Positions 45,672 through 58,344 of a stretch of 64,000 bases of DNA are shown here, piece after piece. The notes beneath the pieces were generated by a model. That model did no database searches. It was not told where the DNA came from and saw only the letters and a program-made list of their open reading frames with translations. Every line of letters begins with the position of its first letter. Within the stretch, counting starts at the first letter, position 1. Source of the stretch: Budorcas taxicolor (taxonomy: Eukaryota; Chordata; Mammalia; Artiodactyla; Bovidae); NCBI RefSeq assembly GCF_023091745.1, contig NC_068913.1:37206501-37270500 (forward strand), given 5' to 3'. The position numbers and the translations under genes are program-made.

Positions 45672-46059
45672 CAGCAAGGGCCTTTGAGACTGTTATTTTC
45701 TCTTCTAGGCCCAAGACTCCTTCACCTTCCATTTTTCTTTGCTTGCACAGACAATTTTAATAGCTTCACATTAACATCTAAATACAACTCTTGGACTAAC
45801 ATTCTGTGTCCTCCCTACCTTGGCTCCAGTCTTATCTCACCCAGCATAACTTAGGTTACTCCTCTAAACAGATCTTTGGCTCCACCTGTACACTCAACCT
45901 TCTGAACTCTAATCTTGCCAACTTCATTCCTAATTTTGGTCTAGTGCTATATTCTTCCTTTGTTTTGGAAAGTTTTCAACTCTTTTCAACTACGTAAAAT
46001 TGATCTGCATTACAGTGTCTACCACAAAGCCTAGGGGAATTATATTAAAATGATACTTT
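45672..46059. other. Anonymous DNA
   Basis: No gene or repeat family is recognised. Confidence 0.45.
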
Positions 46060-46217
46060 TTTATTTTTTAATTTAAAAAAAATAATTCTTTTTACCTAAA
46101 ATTTTTGTTGGCCAAGATGTGCAGCTTGCATGATCATAGTTCCCTGACCATAGACTGAATCTGGCCCTGGCAGTGAAAGGGCCGAGTCCTAACCACTGTA
46201 CTGCCAGGAAATTCCCT
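46060..46217 (-). mobile_element. CHR-type SINE, antisense, diverged
   Basis: The plus strand shows an A/T-rich tail complement, then 'AGTTCCCTGACCATAGACTG', 'GTGAAAGGGCCGAGTCCTAA', and ends 'CACTGTACTGCCAGGAAATTCCC'. This is a degenerate version of the pattern at 13209-13349. Confidence 0.8.
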
Positions 46218-46675
46218 AAAAGAATAAATTTTAGATTCTGATTGTTTGGTTCAAAGCCACACCCTGCTCGGCAGAGTCTAAATTAAGCTGAAGTGACAAT
46301 TTCTGCCAACACAAGAGAAAAGTTGCAAGAGATGAGGCCAACAGATAAAAAGCAAAGCCTGGTGATACAGAAATGAGTCCTGATGACTTCTGAGTGATTG
46401 TATTCATTGTAAATATAAACAGTGATTCTACCTGCCTAGATGTTTTTGGTTCCATAAATCCATCAATCCCTTTTTTCCTTTAGCCAATTTCAATGACATT
46501 TTAGTCTCGTAACAGAAGGAGTCTTAGCTAGCAGTCCACATTGCTTGCCTTATCTGACTATTGTACTTTTTTGTCATGCTACATGGAAAGTCAAACTATG
46601 ATAAAAAAAAAAAAAAAAAAGTCTTGGTAATCCTTTCAAGAGTTATATCCTTGACCTGGGAACCCTGTACTCTCT
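46218..46675. other. Anonymous DNA
   Basis: A poly-A run lies at 46603-46620. Nothing else is recognised. Confidence 0.45.
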
Positions 46676-47119
46676 CAGTTCAGTTCAGTTCAGTCACTCA
46701 GTCGTGTCCGACTCTTTGCAACCCTATGAATTGCAGCACGCCAGGCCTCCCTGTCCATCACCAGCTCCTGGAGTTCACTCAGACTCACATCCATCGAGTC
46801 AGTGATGCCATCCAGCTATCTCATCCTCTGTCGTCCCCTTCTCCTCCTGCCCCCAATCCCTCCCAGCATCAGAGTCTTTCCCAATGAGTCAACTCTTCGC
46901 ATGAGGTGGCCAAAGTACTGGAGCTTCAGCTTTAGCATCATTCCTTCCAAAGAAATCCCAGGGCTGATCTCCTTCAGAATGGACTGGTTGGATCTCCTTG
47001 CAGTCCAAGGGACTCTCAGGAGTCTTCTCCAACACCACACTTCAAAAGCATCAATTCTTTGGTGCTCAGCCTCCTTCACAGTCCAACTCTCACATCCATA
47101 CATGATCACAGGAAAAACA
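46676..47119 (-). mobile_element. BovB LINE 3' end, 0.44 kb
   Basis: This starts with CAGTT repeats (46676-46692) and runs through the terminal coding region. The minus frame 46816-47109 is open for 97 codons (MYGCESWTVKEAEH..). It is 5'-truncated inside the same C-terminal domain as the window-start copy. It lies only about 135 bp from the full-length BovB on the opposite strand. Confidence 0.94.
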
Positions 47120-47255
47120 GAGATTGCTAACTTCTTCCCCCTCAGGATTTATTTTTCTTACCCATGGCTAACTATTCCCCCCACCCCCACCCACCCGCTT
47201 TTTTCCCTTACATTGTTCCAGAAAAAGAATCTTTAGAATTAACTAAATACACTCA

Positions 47256-50200
47256 CCCCACGCCCAAGGTAAGAGAAACCCAAGTAAGATGGTAGGTGTT
47301 GCAAGACAGCATCAGAAGGCAGACACACTGAAACCATACTCACAGAAAATTAGTCAAGCTAGTCACACTAGGACCACAGCCTTTCTAACTCAATGAAACT
47401 AAGCCATGCCCGTGGGGCAACCCAAGATGGGCAGGTCATGGTGGAGAGGTCTGACAGAATGTGGTCCACTGGAGAAGGGAATGGCAAACCACTTCAGTAC
47501 TCTTGCCTTGAGAACCCCATGAACAGTATGAAAAGGCAAAATGATAGGATACTGAAAGAGGAACTCCCCAGGGCAGTAGGTGCCCAGAATGCTACTGGAG
47601 ATCAGTGGAGAAATAACTCCAGAAAGAATGGAGGGAGCCAAAGCAAAAACAATACCCAGCTGTGGATCTGGCTGGTGATAGAAGCAAGGTGCGATGCTGT
47701 AAAGAGCAATATTACATAGGAACCTGGAATGTCAGGTGCATGAATCAAGTCAAATTGGAAGTGGTTAAACAAGAGATGGCAAGAGTGAAAGTCAACATTC
47801 TAGGAATCAGCAAACTAAAATGGACTGGAGTGGGTGAATTTAACTCAGATGACCATTATATCTACTACTGCAGGCAGGAATCCCTCAGAAAAAAATGGAG
47901 TAGCCATCATGATCAACAAAAGAGTCCGAAATGTAGTACTTGTTGGATGCAATCTCAAAAGCGACAGAATAATCGCTGTTAATTTCCAAGGCAAACCATT
48001 CAGTATCATGGTAATCCAAGTCTATGCCCCAACCAGTAACGCTGAAGAAGCTGAACTTGAACGGTTCTATGAAGACCTACAAGACCTTTTAGAACTGACA
48101 CCTAAAAAAGATGTCCTTTTCATTATAGGGGACTGGAATGCAAAAGTAGAAAGTCAAGAAACACCTGGAGTAAGAGGCAAATTTGGCCTTGAGGTACGGA
48201 ATGAAGCAGGGCAAAGGCCTATAGTGTTTTGCCAAGAGAATGCACTGGTCATAGCAAACACCTTCTTCCAACAACACAAGAGAAGACTCTACACATGGAC
48301 ATCACCAGATGGTCAACACCGAAATCAGGCTGATTATATTCTTTGCAGCCAAAGATGGAGAAGCTCTATACAGTCGACAAAAACAAGACCAGGAGCTGAC
48401 TGTGGCTCAGATCATGAACTCTTTATTACCAAATTCAGACTCAAATTGAAGAAAGTAGGGAAAACCGCTAGACCATTCAGGTATGACCTAAATCAAATGC
48501 CTTATGATTATACAGTGGAAGTAAGAAGTAGATTTAAGGACCTAGATCTGATAGATAGAGTGTGTGAGGAACTATGGAATGAGGTTTGTGACATTGTACA
48601 GGAGACAGGGATCAAGACCATCCCCATGGAAAAGAAATGCAAAAAAGCAAAATGGCTGTCTGAAGAGACCTTACAAATAGCTGTGAAAAGAAGAGAGGCA
48701 AAAAACAAAGGAGAAAAGGAAAGATATAAGCATCTGAATGCAGAGTTCCAAAGAATAGCAAGAAGAGATAAGGAAGCCTTCCTTAGTGATCAATGCAAAG
48801 AAATAGAGGAAACCAACAAAATGGGAAAGACTAGAGATCTCTTCAAGGAAGTTAGAGATACCAAGGGAACATTTCATGCAAAGATGGGCTCAATAAAGGA
48901 CAGAAATAGCATGGACCTAACAGAGGCAGAAGATATTAAGAAGAGGTGGCAAGGATACACAAAAGAACTATACAAAAAAGATCCTCACGACCCAGATGAT
49001 CACGATGGTGTGATCACTCATCTAGAGCCAGATATCCTGGAATGTGAAGTCAACTGGGCCTTAGAAAGCATCACTACGAACAAAGCTAGTGGAGGTGATG
49101 GAATTCCAGCAGAGCTATTTCAAATCCTGAAAGATGATGCTGTGAAAGTGCTGCACTCAATATCCCAGCAAATTTGCAAAACTCAGCAGTGGCCATAGGA
49201 CTGGAAAAGGTGTTTTCATTCCAATCCCAAAGAAAGGCAATGCCAAAGAATGCTCAAACTACCGCACAATTGCACTCATCTCACATGCTAGTAAAGTAAT
49301 GCTCAAAATTCTCAAGCCACGCTTCAGCAATACATGAACCGTGAACTTCTAGATGTTCAAGCTAGGTTTAGAAAAGGCAGAGGAACCAGAGATCAAATTA
49401 CCAACATCCGCTGGATCATGGAAAAAGCAAGAGAGTTCCAGAAAAACATCTATTTCTGCTTTATTGACTATGCCAAAGCCTTTGACTGTGTGGATCACAA
49501 TAAACTGGAAAATTCTTCAAGAGATGGGAATACCAGACCACCTGACCTGCCTCTTGAGAAACCTGTATGCAGGTCAGGAAGCAATAGTTCAAACTAGACA
49601 TGGAACAACAGACTGGTTTCAAATAGAAAAAGGAGTATATCAAGGCTGTATATTGTCACCCTGCTTATTTAACTTCTATGCAGAGCACATCATGAGAAAC
49701 ACTGGACTGGAAGAAACACAAGCTGGAATCAAGATTGCCAAGAGAAATATCAATAACCTCAGATATGCAGATGACACCACCCTTATGGCAGAAAATGAAG
49801 AGAAACTAAAAAGCCTCTTGATGAAAGTGAAACTGGAGAGTGAAAAAGTTGGCTTAAAGCTCTACATTCAGAAAACAAAGATCATGACCTTCAGTCCCAT
49901 CACTTCATGGGAAATAGATGGGGAAACATGGAAACAGTGTCAGACTTATTTTTGGGGGTTCCAAAATCCTGCACATGGTGACTGCAGCCATGAAATTAAA
50001 AGACGCTTACTCCTTGGAAGAAAAGTTATGACTAACCTAGATAGCATGTTCAAAAGCAGAGACATTACTTTGCCAACTAATGTCTGTCTAGTTAAGGCTA
50101 TTGTTTTTTCCTGTGGTCATGTATGGATGTGAGAGTTGGACTGTGAAGAAGGCTGAGCACCAAAGAATTGATGCTTTTGAACTGTGGTGTTGGAGAAGAC

Positions 50201-50546
50201 TCTTGAGAATCCCTTGGAAAGCAAGGAGATCCAACCAATCCATTCTGAAGGAGATCAGCCCTGGGTGTTCTTTGGAAGGAATGATGCTAAAGCTGAAACT
50301 CCAGTACTTTGGCCACCTCATGCGAAGAGTTGACTCATTGGAAAAGAGTCTGATGCTGGGAGGGATTGGGGGCAGGAGGAGAAGGGGACGACAGAGGATG
50401 AGATGGCTGGATGGCATCACTGACTCGATGGATGTGAGTCTGAGTGAACTCCGGGAGCTGGTGATGGACAGGGAGGCCTGGCGTGCTGTGATTCATGGGG
50501 TCACAAAGAGTCCTACACGACTAAGCAACTGAACTGAACTGAACTG
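47256..50546 (+). mobile_element. Full-length BovB LINE with target-site duplications
   Basis: A 3.29-kb insertion starts CGCCCAAGGTAAGAG and ends in (ACTGA)3 at 50546. AAATACACTCA (47245-47255) and AAAAACACTCA (50547-50557) flank it. The 5' UTR runs to about 47660. The APE-RT ORF starts near 47662 and shifts frame within an A-run at 47889-47895. It is then open for 454 codons (47834-49198). This frame has endonuclease motifs QVYAPTSNAEEAE, IIGDWNAKV and GSDHELF, plus the N-terminal RT region. A TAG at 49196-49198 (in GGCCATAGGACTGG, where other copies read TGG-CCA-CAA-GAC) and several indels break the rest. The active-site YADD is kept at 49764-49775. Confidence 0.96.
47834..49198 (+). pseudogene. 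BovB APE endonuclease / RT N-terminal open frame (454 codons)
   Basis: This is the longest open frame of the window. The first ~15 residues (up to the A-run at 47889) are out of the true frame. From KNGVAIMINKRV on it is genuine BovB protein. It contains the C-terminal two thirds of the APE-like endonuclease (GDWNAKV, QADYIL, SDHELF), the linker rich in lysine and arginine, and the start of RT up to HSISQQICKTQQWP. The endonuclease would nick target DNA; the N-terminal motif is in another frame. Relative preservation suggests a younger copy. Confidence 0.85.
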
Positions 50547-51174
50547 AAAAACACTCATGCAAATCCTTTCATCTCAATGATCTTGATAAGTGTTTATAGA
50601 TTAGTTTGTTAGAATACCTTCTTTCTTAAGGGCATGAAGATAAAAATACACACATAAAATTTTTTTCAAAGAACCTGAAGTACAGAAACCTCATGAAAAT
50701 AATATTTTTACAACTATTATTATTATTATTAGAGATTCCTTTATTGTGTTCTTATATTAAAAACTCTCCAAAGTGGACAAGATTTTTTTTTTTGAAGGAA
50801 ATATAGATTCAGATACTTAAGAATATTTGAACCAATACTTTGTAATAAATTTAAATTGTTCTCCTTCCTGTATTACTCATATTTTCTAAATTAACTTAAA
50901 ATAAGCATAAATAGTGGGTATTAGTATATTCACACCTTAAGTAATATTTAATCTCATATTGGAGAAAGCACTTTTACAAATGGAAATAATCCATTCTTTA
51001 AGGTACATCAGCATAAATGTAGATATTATTTAGTGAATATTTGCATCAGCATCCCAACAATTATAACTTAGTAATTATCATCAAAGCTGGGAATGACATT
51101 GAAACTGAAACAGGAGGAAAGGAGACAGTGTACAAACTTTAAAATAATGACACAGCCCAAGAACACACATAACT
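50547..51174. other. Anonymous AT-rich DNA
   Basis: A short (ATT)n at 50716-50731 is the only simple repeat. No gene is recognised. Confidence 0.5.
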
Positions 51175-51332
51175 GAGAGAGGGCAGCAAAGGAGGAGATA
51201 GTCAGATAGTATCACCAACTCAACAGACATAAATTTGAGCAAACTTCGCTCCAGGATATAGTGAAGAAGAACCCGGCATGCTGCAGTCCATGGGGTCAGG
51301 GTCAGACATGATTTAACAACTGAACAACAACA
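51175..51332 (+). mobile_element. Old BovB-derived 3' end
   Basis: The block 'GAGAGAGGGCAGCAAAGGAG', 'GTATCACCAACTCAACAGAC', 'GCATGCTGCAGTCCATGGGG' ends in CTGAACAACAACAG. It is a diverged terminal BovB fragment with the older (AAC)-type tail, the same type as 55987-56192. Confidence 0.8.
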
Positions 51333-51335
51333 GAG

Positions 51336-51820
51336 GTCCAAGATGGCTGATGAGTCAAATTCCACTAGACCTTGAGCTTCTACTTACAACTCATCTTAAC
51401 ACATGAGCAAACTAAATGATACACCCACCAGCACCATGACAGTTCTCAGGCCAACCATTAAGACCAAAAAGTGGGAAGTGGGCCAGTTCCTAGAATTCCT
51501 CACCCTTTCCTGAAATGATTGGAATAATTCTCCCACTCATTAGCCTCTGAAATTACCAAATGCATAAAAACTACCACCCCATATTTCAAGGCTGCTTTCT
51601 CCTTCTGAGATGGCATACAATCTGTCTGTAGAGTATGTTTCTGTCTAGATAAACCCACATCTTACCTATCACTTTATCTATCACTAACTTCTTTCTGCAA
51701 TGTGACATCAAGAACCTGAACTTTATTAAGTGCTGAAACCAGGTGTGTGATCTTAATTGGGAGACTGGGAATTTTTGCTGGGTTCAAGTCCCAGTCATGT
51801 GGGTTCAAGTCTTAATCTGA
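51336..51820 (+). repeat. Ruminant ERV LTR (BTLTR-like), same family as 61872-62245
   Basis: Landmarks are 'GGTCCAAGATGGCTGATGAG' near 51335, 'GATTGGAATAATTCTCCCAC' near 51519, 'GCATAAAAACTACCACCCC' near 51562, 'GAGTATGTTTCTGTCTAGAT' near 51631 and 'GACATCAAGAACCTGAACTT' near 51705. The CATAAAAA may be a TATA box and TAGATAAACC near 51646 a degenerate poly(A) signal. The 3' part contains 'GGGTTCAAGTC' twice (51780-51790 and 51801-51811). The same order of blocks appears in reverse at 61872-62245. Borders are approximate. Confidence 0.75.
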
Positions 51821-54800
51821 GTTCAGTTCAGTTCACTTCAGTTATTCAGTCGTGTCCAACTCTTTGCGACCCCATGGACTGCAGCATGCCAGGCTTCCCT
51901 GTCCATCAGCAGCTCCCAGATCTTACTAAATTCATGTCCATTGAGTCAGTGATTGCCGTTCAACAATCTCAGCCTCTGTTGTCCCATTCGCCTCCTGCTT
52001 TCAATCTTTCCCAGCATCAGGGTTTTTTCCAAAGAGTCAGTTCTTTGCAACAGTTGACCAAACTATTGCAGTTTCAGCATTAGCATCAGTCCTTCCAATG
52101 AATATTCAGGACTGATTTCCGTTCGGATTGACTGGTTTGATCCTCCTACAGTCCAGGGACTCTCAAGAGTCTTCTCCAACACCACAGTTCAAAAACATCA
52201 ATTCCTTGGTGCTCAGCTTTCTTACGGGCCAACTCAAACACCCATACATGACTACCTGAAAAACAATAGCTTTGGCTAGATGGCCCTTTGTCAGCAAAGT
52301 AATGTCTCTGCTTTTTAATATGCTGTCTAGGTTGGTCATAACTTTTATTCTAAGGAGCAACCATCTTTTAATTTCATGGCTGCAGTCACCATCTGCAGTG
52401 ATTTGGGAGTCCAAAAATATAAAGTCTGACACTGATTCCCCATCTATTTCCCATGAAGTGATGGGACCGGATGCCATGATCTTAGTTTTCTGAATGTTGA
52501 GCTTTAAGCCAACATTTTCACTCTCCTCTTTCACTTTCATCAAGAGGTTCTTTAGGTCTTCACTTTCTGCCATAAGTGGGGTGTCATCTACATATCTGAA
52601 GTTATTGATATTTCACCTGGCAATCTTGATTCCAGCTTCTGCTTCATCCAGCCTGTCATTCCTCATGATGTACTCTGCATATAAATTAAATAAGCAGGGT
52701 GACAATATATAGCCTTGATGTAATCCTTTCCTGATTTGGAACCAGTCTGCAGTTCTGTGTCAAGTTCTAACTGTTGCTTCTTGGCCTACATGCAGATTTC
52801 TCAGGAGGCAAGTCAGGTGGTCTGGTATTCCCATCTCTTTAAGAATTTTCACCAGTTTGTTGTAATCCACACAGTCAAAGGTTTTGGTGTAGTCAATTAA
52901 GCAGAAGTAGATGTTCTTCTGGAACACTGACCTTTTCCAGTCATGTGGCCACTGCTGAGTTTTCCAAATTTGCTGGCATATTTAGTGCAGCACTTTCACA
53001 GCATCATCTTTTATGACTTGAAATACCTCAACTGGAATTCCATCACCTCCACTAGCTTTGTTCATAGTAATGCTTCCTAAGGCCCACTTGATTTTACATT
53101 CCAGGACGTCTGGCTCTAAGTGAGTGATCACACCATCATGGTTGTCTGGGTCATGAAGATCTTTTTTGTAAAGTTCTTCTGTGTATTCTTGCCAACTCTT
53201 CTTAATATCTTCTGCTTCTGTTAGGTCCATACCATTTTTATCCTTTATTGTGCCCATCTTTGCATGAAATGTTCCCTTGGTATCTCTAATTTCCTTGACG
53301 AGATCTCTAGTCTTTCCCATTCTATTGTTTTCCTCTATTTCTTTGCATGTATAACTGAGGAAGGCTTTCCTATTTATCCTTGCTATTCTTTGAAACTCTG
53401 CATTCATATGAGTATATCTTTCCTTTTCTCTACCTTTCACTCACCTCCTTTTCTCAGCTATTTGTAAGGTCTCCTCAGACAAGCATGTTGTCTTTTTGCA
53501 TTTATTTTTCTTGAGGATGGTCTTCATCACTGCCTTCTGTACAATGTCCCAAACCTCTGTCCATAGTTCTTCAGGCACTCTGTCTATCATATCTAATCCC
53601 TTGAATCTATTTTTCACTTCCACTGGATAATTGTAAGGGATTTGATTTAGGTCATATCTAAATGGTCTAGTAGCTTTCCCTACTTTCTTCAATTTAAGTC
53701 TGAATTTTGCAATAAAGAGTTCATGATCTGAGTCACAGACAGCTCCCAGTCTTTTTTTTTGCTGACTGTAGAGAGCTTCTCTATCTTTGGCTGAAATTAA
53801 TATAATCAATCTGATTTCAGTATTGACCATCTGGTGACGTCCATGTGTAGAGTCTTCTCTTGTGTTGTTGGAAGACTGTGTTTGCTATGACCAGTGCCTT
53901 CTCTTGGCACAACTCTGTTAGCCTTTGCCCTGCTTTGTTTTGTACCAAGGCCAAATTTGCCTATTACTCCAGATATTTCTTGACTTCCTAGTTTTGCATT
54001 CCAGTCCCCTATGATCAAAAAGACTTTTTTTGGGGGGGTGGGGGGGTGGTGGTGCTAGTTCTGGAAGGTCTTGTAGGTCTTCATAGAATGGTTCAACTTT
54101 AGCTTCTTCAGCATTACTGGTTGGGGCCTAGACTTGGGATTACTGTGATATCAAATGTTTTGCCTTGGAAACAAACAGAGATCATTCTGTCATTTTTGAG
54201 ATTGCACTCAAGTACTGCATTTCAGACTCTTTTGTTGACTATGATGGCTACTCCATTTCTTCTAAGGTATTCTTGTCCACAGTAGTAGATTTAAAGGTTA
54301 TCTGAATTAAATTTACCCATTCCAGTACATTTTAGTTCACTGATTCCTAAAATGTCAATGTTCACTCTTACCATCTTCTGTTTGACCACTTCCAATTTAC
54401 CTTGATTCATGGAAATAGATGGGGAAACAATGGAAACAGTGTCAGACTTTATTTTTTCAGGTTCCAAAATCACTGCAGATGGTGATTGCAGCCATGAAGT
54501 TAAAAGACGCTTACTCCTTGGAAGAAAAGTTATGACCAACCTAGACAGCATATTCAAAAGCAGAGACATTACTTTGCCAACAAAGGTCCATCTAGTCAAG
54601 GCTATGGTTTTTCCAGTGGTCATGTATGGATGTGAGTTGGACTGTGAAGAAAGCTGAGCACCGAAGAATTGATGCTTTTGAACTGTGGTGTTGGAGAAGA
54701 CTCTTGAGAGTCCCTTGGATTGCAAGGAGATCCAACCAATCCATTCTAAAGGAGATCAGCCCTGGGATTTCTTTGGAAGGAATGATGCTAAAGCTGAAAC

Positions 54801-55486
54801 TCCAGTACTTTGGCCACCTCATACGAAGAGTTGACTCAATGGAAAAGAGTCTGATGCTGGGAGGGATTGGGGGCAGGAGGAGAAGGGGACGACAGAGGAT
54901 GAGATGGCTGGATGGCATCACTGACTTGATGGACGTGAATCTGAGTGAACTCCAGGAGTTGGTGATAAACAGGGAGGCCTGACGTGCTGCGATTCATGGG
55001 GTCGCAAAGAGTCAGACACGATTGAGCAACTGAACTGAACTGAACTGATGGACCTAACATTCCAGGTTCCAGTGCAATATTGCTCTTTACAGCATCAGAC
55101 TTCACTTCCATCACCAGTCACATACACAACTGAGTGTCGTTTTTGCTTTGGCTCCATCTCTTCATCCTTTCTGGAGTTATTTCTCCACTCTTTTCCAGTA
55201 GTATATTGGACACCTACTTACCTGGGGAGTTCATCTTTCATTGTCATATCTTTTTCCCTTTTCATACTGTTCATGAGGTTCTCAAGGCAAGAATACTAAA
55301 GTGGTTTGCCATTCCCTTCTCCAGTGGATCACATTTTGTCAGAACTCTCCACCATGACCCTTGGTCTTGGGTGGCCCTACATGGCATGGCTCATAGTTTC
55401 ATTGAGTTGGACAAGTCTGTGGTCCATGTGATCAGTTTGATTAATTTTCTGTGATTGTGGTTTTCATTCTGTCTGCCCTCTGAAGG
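51821..55486 (-). mobile_element. BovB LINE, outer copy, with internal deletion and nested BovB
   Basis: The copy runs antisense from its CAGTT tail at 51821 to a 5' truncation near 55486, with 54413-55047 being a later insertion. A junction near 52924 ('TTCTGGAACACTGACCTTTT') skips about 270 bp present in sister copies, an internal deletion in the RT domain. The active-site box reads YVDD. Minus frames 52982-53440 (152 codons) and 53441-53830 (129 codons) still cover parts of RT and the linker. A G-rich tract (54034-54057) replaces part of the coding region. It is inactive. Confidence 0.9.
54413..55047 (+). mobile_element. BovB LINE 3' part nested in an antisense BovB
   Basis: This begins in 'GAAATAGATGGGGAAACAATGG' (in part) and runs to (ACTGA)4 ending at 55047. 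The outer BovB is interrupted exactly between TTGATTCATGG and GACCTAACATTCC. ATGG on both sides (54409-54412 and 55048-55051) is a possible 4-bp duplication or microhomology, since BovB itself has TTCATGG at the truncation point. The plus frame 54626-54982 is open for 118 codons. Confidence 0.94.
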
Positions 55487-55986
55487 ATAAGAATAATAGG
55501 CTTATGGAAGTTTCTTGATGGGAGAGACTATGGGGGAAACTGGGTCTTATTTGATGGGCAGAGCCATGTTCAGTAAATCTTTAATCCAATTTTCCGTTTC
55601 AAAAGTACGCTAGTGAAGAAAGATGTGCTGGTGAATTACAAAGTGACAACATTTTTCAATAAAAGGACATGGGGATGGTGAGGAATTGTTACTTAAGGAG
55701 GAAAAAATGATGGCGTTTTACCAAGATAATTAAAGAAATGCTCCATTGTGAAAAATAGTTTCAAGTAATTCACACACCATCCATGAAGCAAAAGATTTCT
55801 GTTCTGTTCAACCAAAGACTTTTCACAGCTAAGACTTGAAGTTGATAGTAAAGAGTAGGCAACAGAATCAGTGAGCAACATCTTCACACCTCTAGTCATC
55901 ATGAGTTAGACAAAGGACATTAGAAAATGTGAAATTTGGGAAGTCCGTGGAATTTTACATATCATGCACTGCTTAATATATTTTCT
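55487..55986. other. Anonymous DNA
   Basis: No gene or repeat family is recognised. Confidence 0.45.
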
Positions 55987-56192
55987 TTGGAAAAGTCGCT
56001 GATGCTGGGAAAGATTGAAGGCAATATGAGAAGAGGGCAGCAATGGATGAGATGGTTGGATAGCAATGTCAATGCAATGGACATGAACTTAAGTGAACTC
56101 CAGGATATGGTGAGGGACAGGGAGGCCTGGTATGCTATATCAATGTGATTGCAAAGAGTCAGACAAGACTTATCAGCTGAACAACAACAAAC
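55987..56192 (+). mobile_element. Old BovB-derived 3' end
   Basis: This runs from 'TTGGAAAAGTCGCTGATGCTG' (in part) through 'GATGAGATGGTTGGATAGCA' to the tail CTGAACAACAACAAAC. It is collinear with the end of BovB but diverged, with an AAC-rich tail like 51175-51332. Confidence 0.85.
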
Positions 56193-56200
56193 AATTCCAT

Positions 56201-56579
56201 TGAATACTGTTTTGGTCCCTTTGGACTACTGTAACAAAATATTCAATACTATACATTGGACTGCTAATAAACAACAAATATTTCTAACAGTTCTGAAGGC
56301 TGGGAAGTCCAGGATCAAGGTGCTGGCAGTTCAGCATCTGGTGAGGACCCCTTCCTGGCTCATAGTTGGTCATCTTTTGCCTGTGTCCTCACATGACAGA
56401 AAAACTGAGGAATCTCTCTGGAGCCTCTTTTATTAGGGCACTAAACCCATCGATGAGGACTCTACCCTCCAAACCTAATCAATACCCAAATCCCACTTCC
56501 AAAATCAATCATACTGGGAGTTAGGTTTCAAAATATGAATTTAGGGGAAACAGAGGACACAAACATTCAATCTCTAGCA
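56201..56579 (-). repeat. ERVL-MaLR LTR (MST/MLT1-like), antisense
   Basis: Landmarks on the plus strand are 'GGACTACTGTAACAAAATATTC' (in part), 'CAACAAATATTTCTAACAGTTC' (in part), 'GGGAAGTCCAGGATCAAGG', 'GCATCTGGTGAGGACC', 'TGTGTCCTCACATGACAG', 'CTTTTATTAGGGCACTAA' and 'ACACAAACATTCAATC'. This is the standard antisense order of MST/MLT1-type LTRs. It is better preserved than the copy at 4130-4532. Confidence 0.8.
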
Positions 56580-57687
56580 GTTATAGCTGCTATATATGTC
56601 CCCATAGTTATACTTCTTTTCTGATTGTCTCAGGTAAGAGCAAGAGAGTCTTGATAGCCATGACTGTCTCATATTTCAAATGGTCCTGAGAAACTGAGAA
56701 GGGTGAGTGAAAATGAATTATATTAAAAAAGTGATTTATTTGCAAGTAACAGAAACTATTCCTACTAACTTAAGCAACTCAAGATTTACCAATTGTAAAC
56801 AAGCAGAATAACAGGCTTTCTAAACATCAAACCAGGGAAACTCTTGTGATTTAAAATGCAATGTCATCAGGCCATTACCCTCTGAATAAATCCTCTCCAA
56901 GTATTTTCTTTCCTTTAGCCATGCTGCTCAAGAATCAAATTCCAGAGTCTTGACTTAGCTTTTCACAAATAACAAACCCTTGGCCAGGAAAAAGAGGGGT
57001 GATTTTGTTCATAGTCCCAAGACTAAATTTGGGATGAAAGAGTTTATGCATAGATAATAAAATAGACCAAAAAAAAGGCAACCAAAAATTCATTGTCATT
57101 TACCTAGAGAACTCAGAAAATAGATCATTGATCCTAGTGCTACATTAAAAAATAATTATGTGAAAAATTGAAATCTCTCAAGCTGATTATCATTTCTTTA
57201 GGTACATATATATTCTGGGGGAGAAAGTATTCAAAAAACAATATTGATGCCCTCATTGGTATAATAAAAAGTTGTCCACTTTCAAATACAAATTTAGCTT
57301 TTAATAACAAACAGCAAGCCTGACTCCTTCTGAGTTTTCTTTGTCTGTGAATTGAGAGATTGGGACTAGATAATCTCCAAATCCCACATTCTTTAAATTT
57401 ATGATGATAATGACCCACTGCAACCAATCTCAAATGTTAAACTATTTTTCAGAAATATTTAGAAACTAAAACTCACCCTTTGATATTTTGGCCTATGATC
57501 CAGAGTGGCTGGCTTTAGGGAAATAGGTCACAATAGGAACTCTTTTCCTTGAAATTATGAGTAAACCTCTGATGTCTATTCTGGGTTTATTAACTGAGTA
57601 GACTGCTACAGTCCATAACAGCAAAACTGTAAACTTTCTAGAGTAAATACAGTTAGATATCTTGACATCTAATAAAAAACCAATTGA
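56580..57687. other. Anonymous AT-rich DNA
   Basis: No gene or repeat family is recognised. Confidence 0.5.
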
Positions 57688-58344
57688 AGGATCAAGATGG
57701 TGAAGGAATAGGTAGACATGGAGTATATCTCTCTCCATTGATACATCAGGAATACACCTTCAGACACAGAAGTGCATGCAGAACACCAGCTGAGAGTGGA
57801 CAGGAGTACCTGACCAACAAAAAAGAAGACACAGAACCACACAAAACTCAATAAGATAAAGGAACTTATTGATTTCCTTCAATAAGTTGAAGGAATAGGG
57901 GGGAAAAAACAGGAGTGTTAGTAAGACTGGACCTGCCCTTGGCAGGTGAGGGGACTGAAGCAGGGGTCTGATTCCCACATCAGGACAATTGTCTGAGTCA
58001 GAAGAGAAACATTTAAGGCTGAGAGTGAAACAGCTGATCTGTGGAAGCCTAAATGGAATGAGAATAAGACATTCCTTGCTGTAGCCATAAATACCCAAGA
58101 CAGGGACGCAGGTCCTCTGGAAGGTGCAGCAACTGGGAGCTGGAGTTTAGGGATTGTGGTGCAATTCCAGGGCGAGTGCTGCTGTTGACTGCAGAGAAAT
58201 GGGATGTGAGGGAGGAGACTATGGTGGGAAATGCCTGTGGAAGAAAGCCAGGCAGCCATGGGAGCAAGGTGACACAGCTGAGTCACACGTAGTGAGTGGA
58301 GCCATCACCGTAGCCTCTCTCTCCCTACACGCCAGCATTGGCAG

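Noticed and set aside
51780..51811. tRNA gene suggested by two GGTTCAAGTC motifs
   Set aside because: There is no A box, acceptor stem or cloverleaf around them. They belong to the LTR-associated sequence.
57760..58286. Overlapping minus-strand frames of 112 and 122 codons
   Set aside because: They are antisense to the L1 5' UTR. GC-richer sequence there lowers stop frequency.
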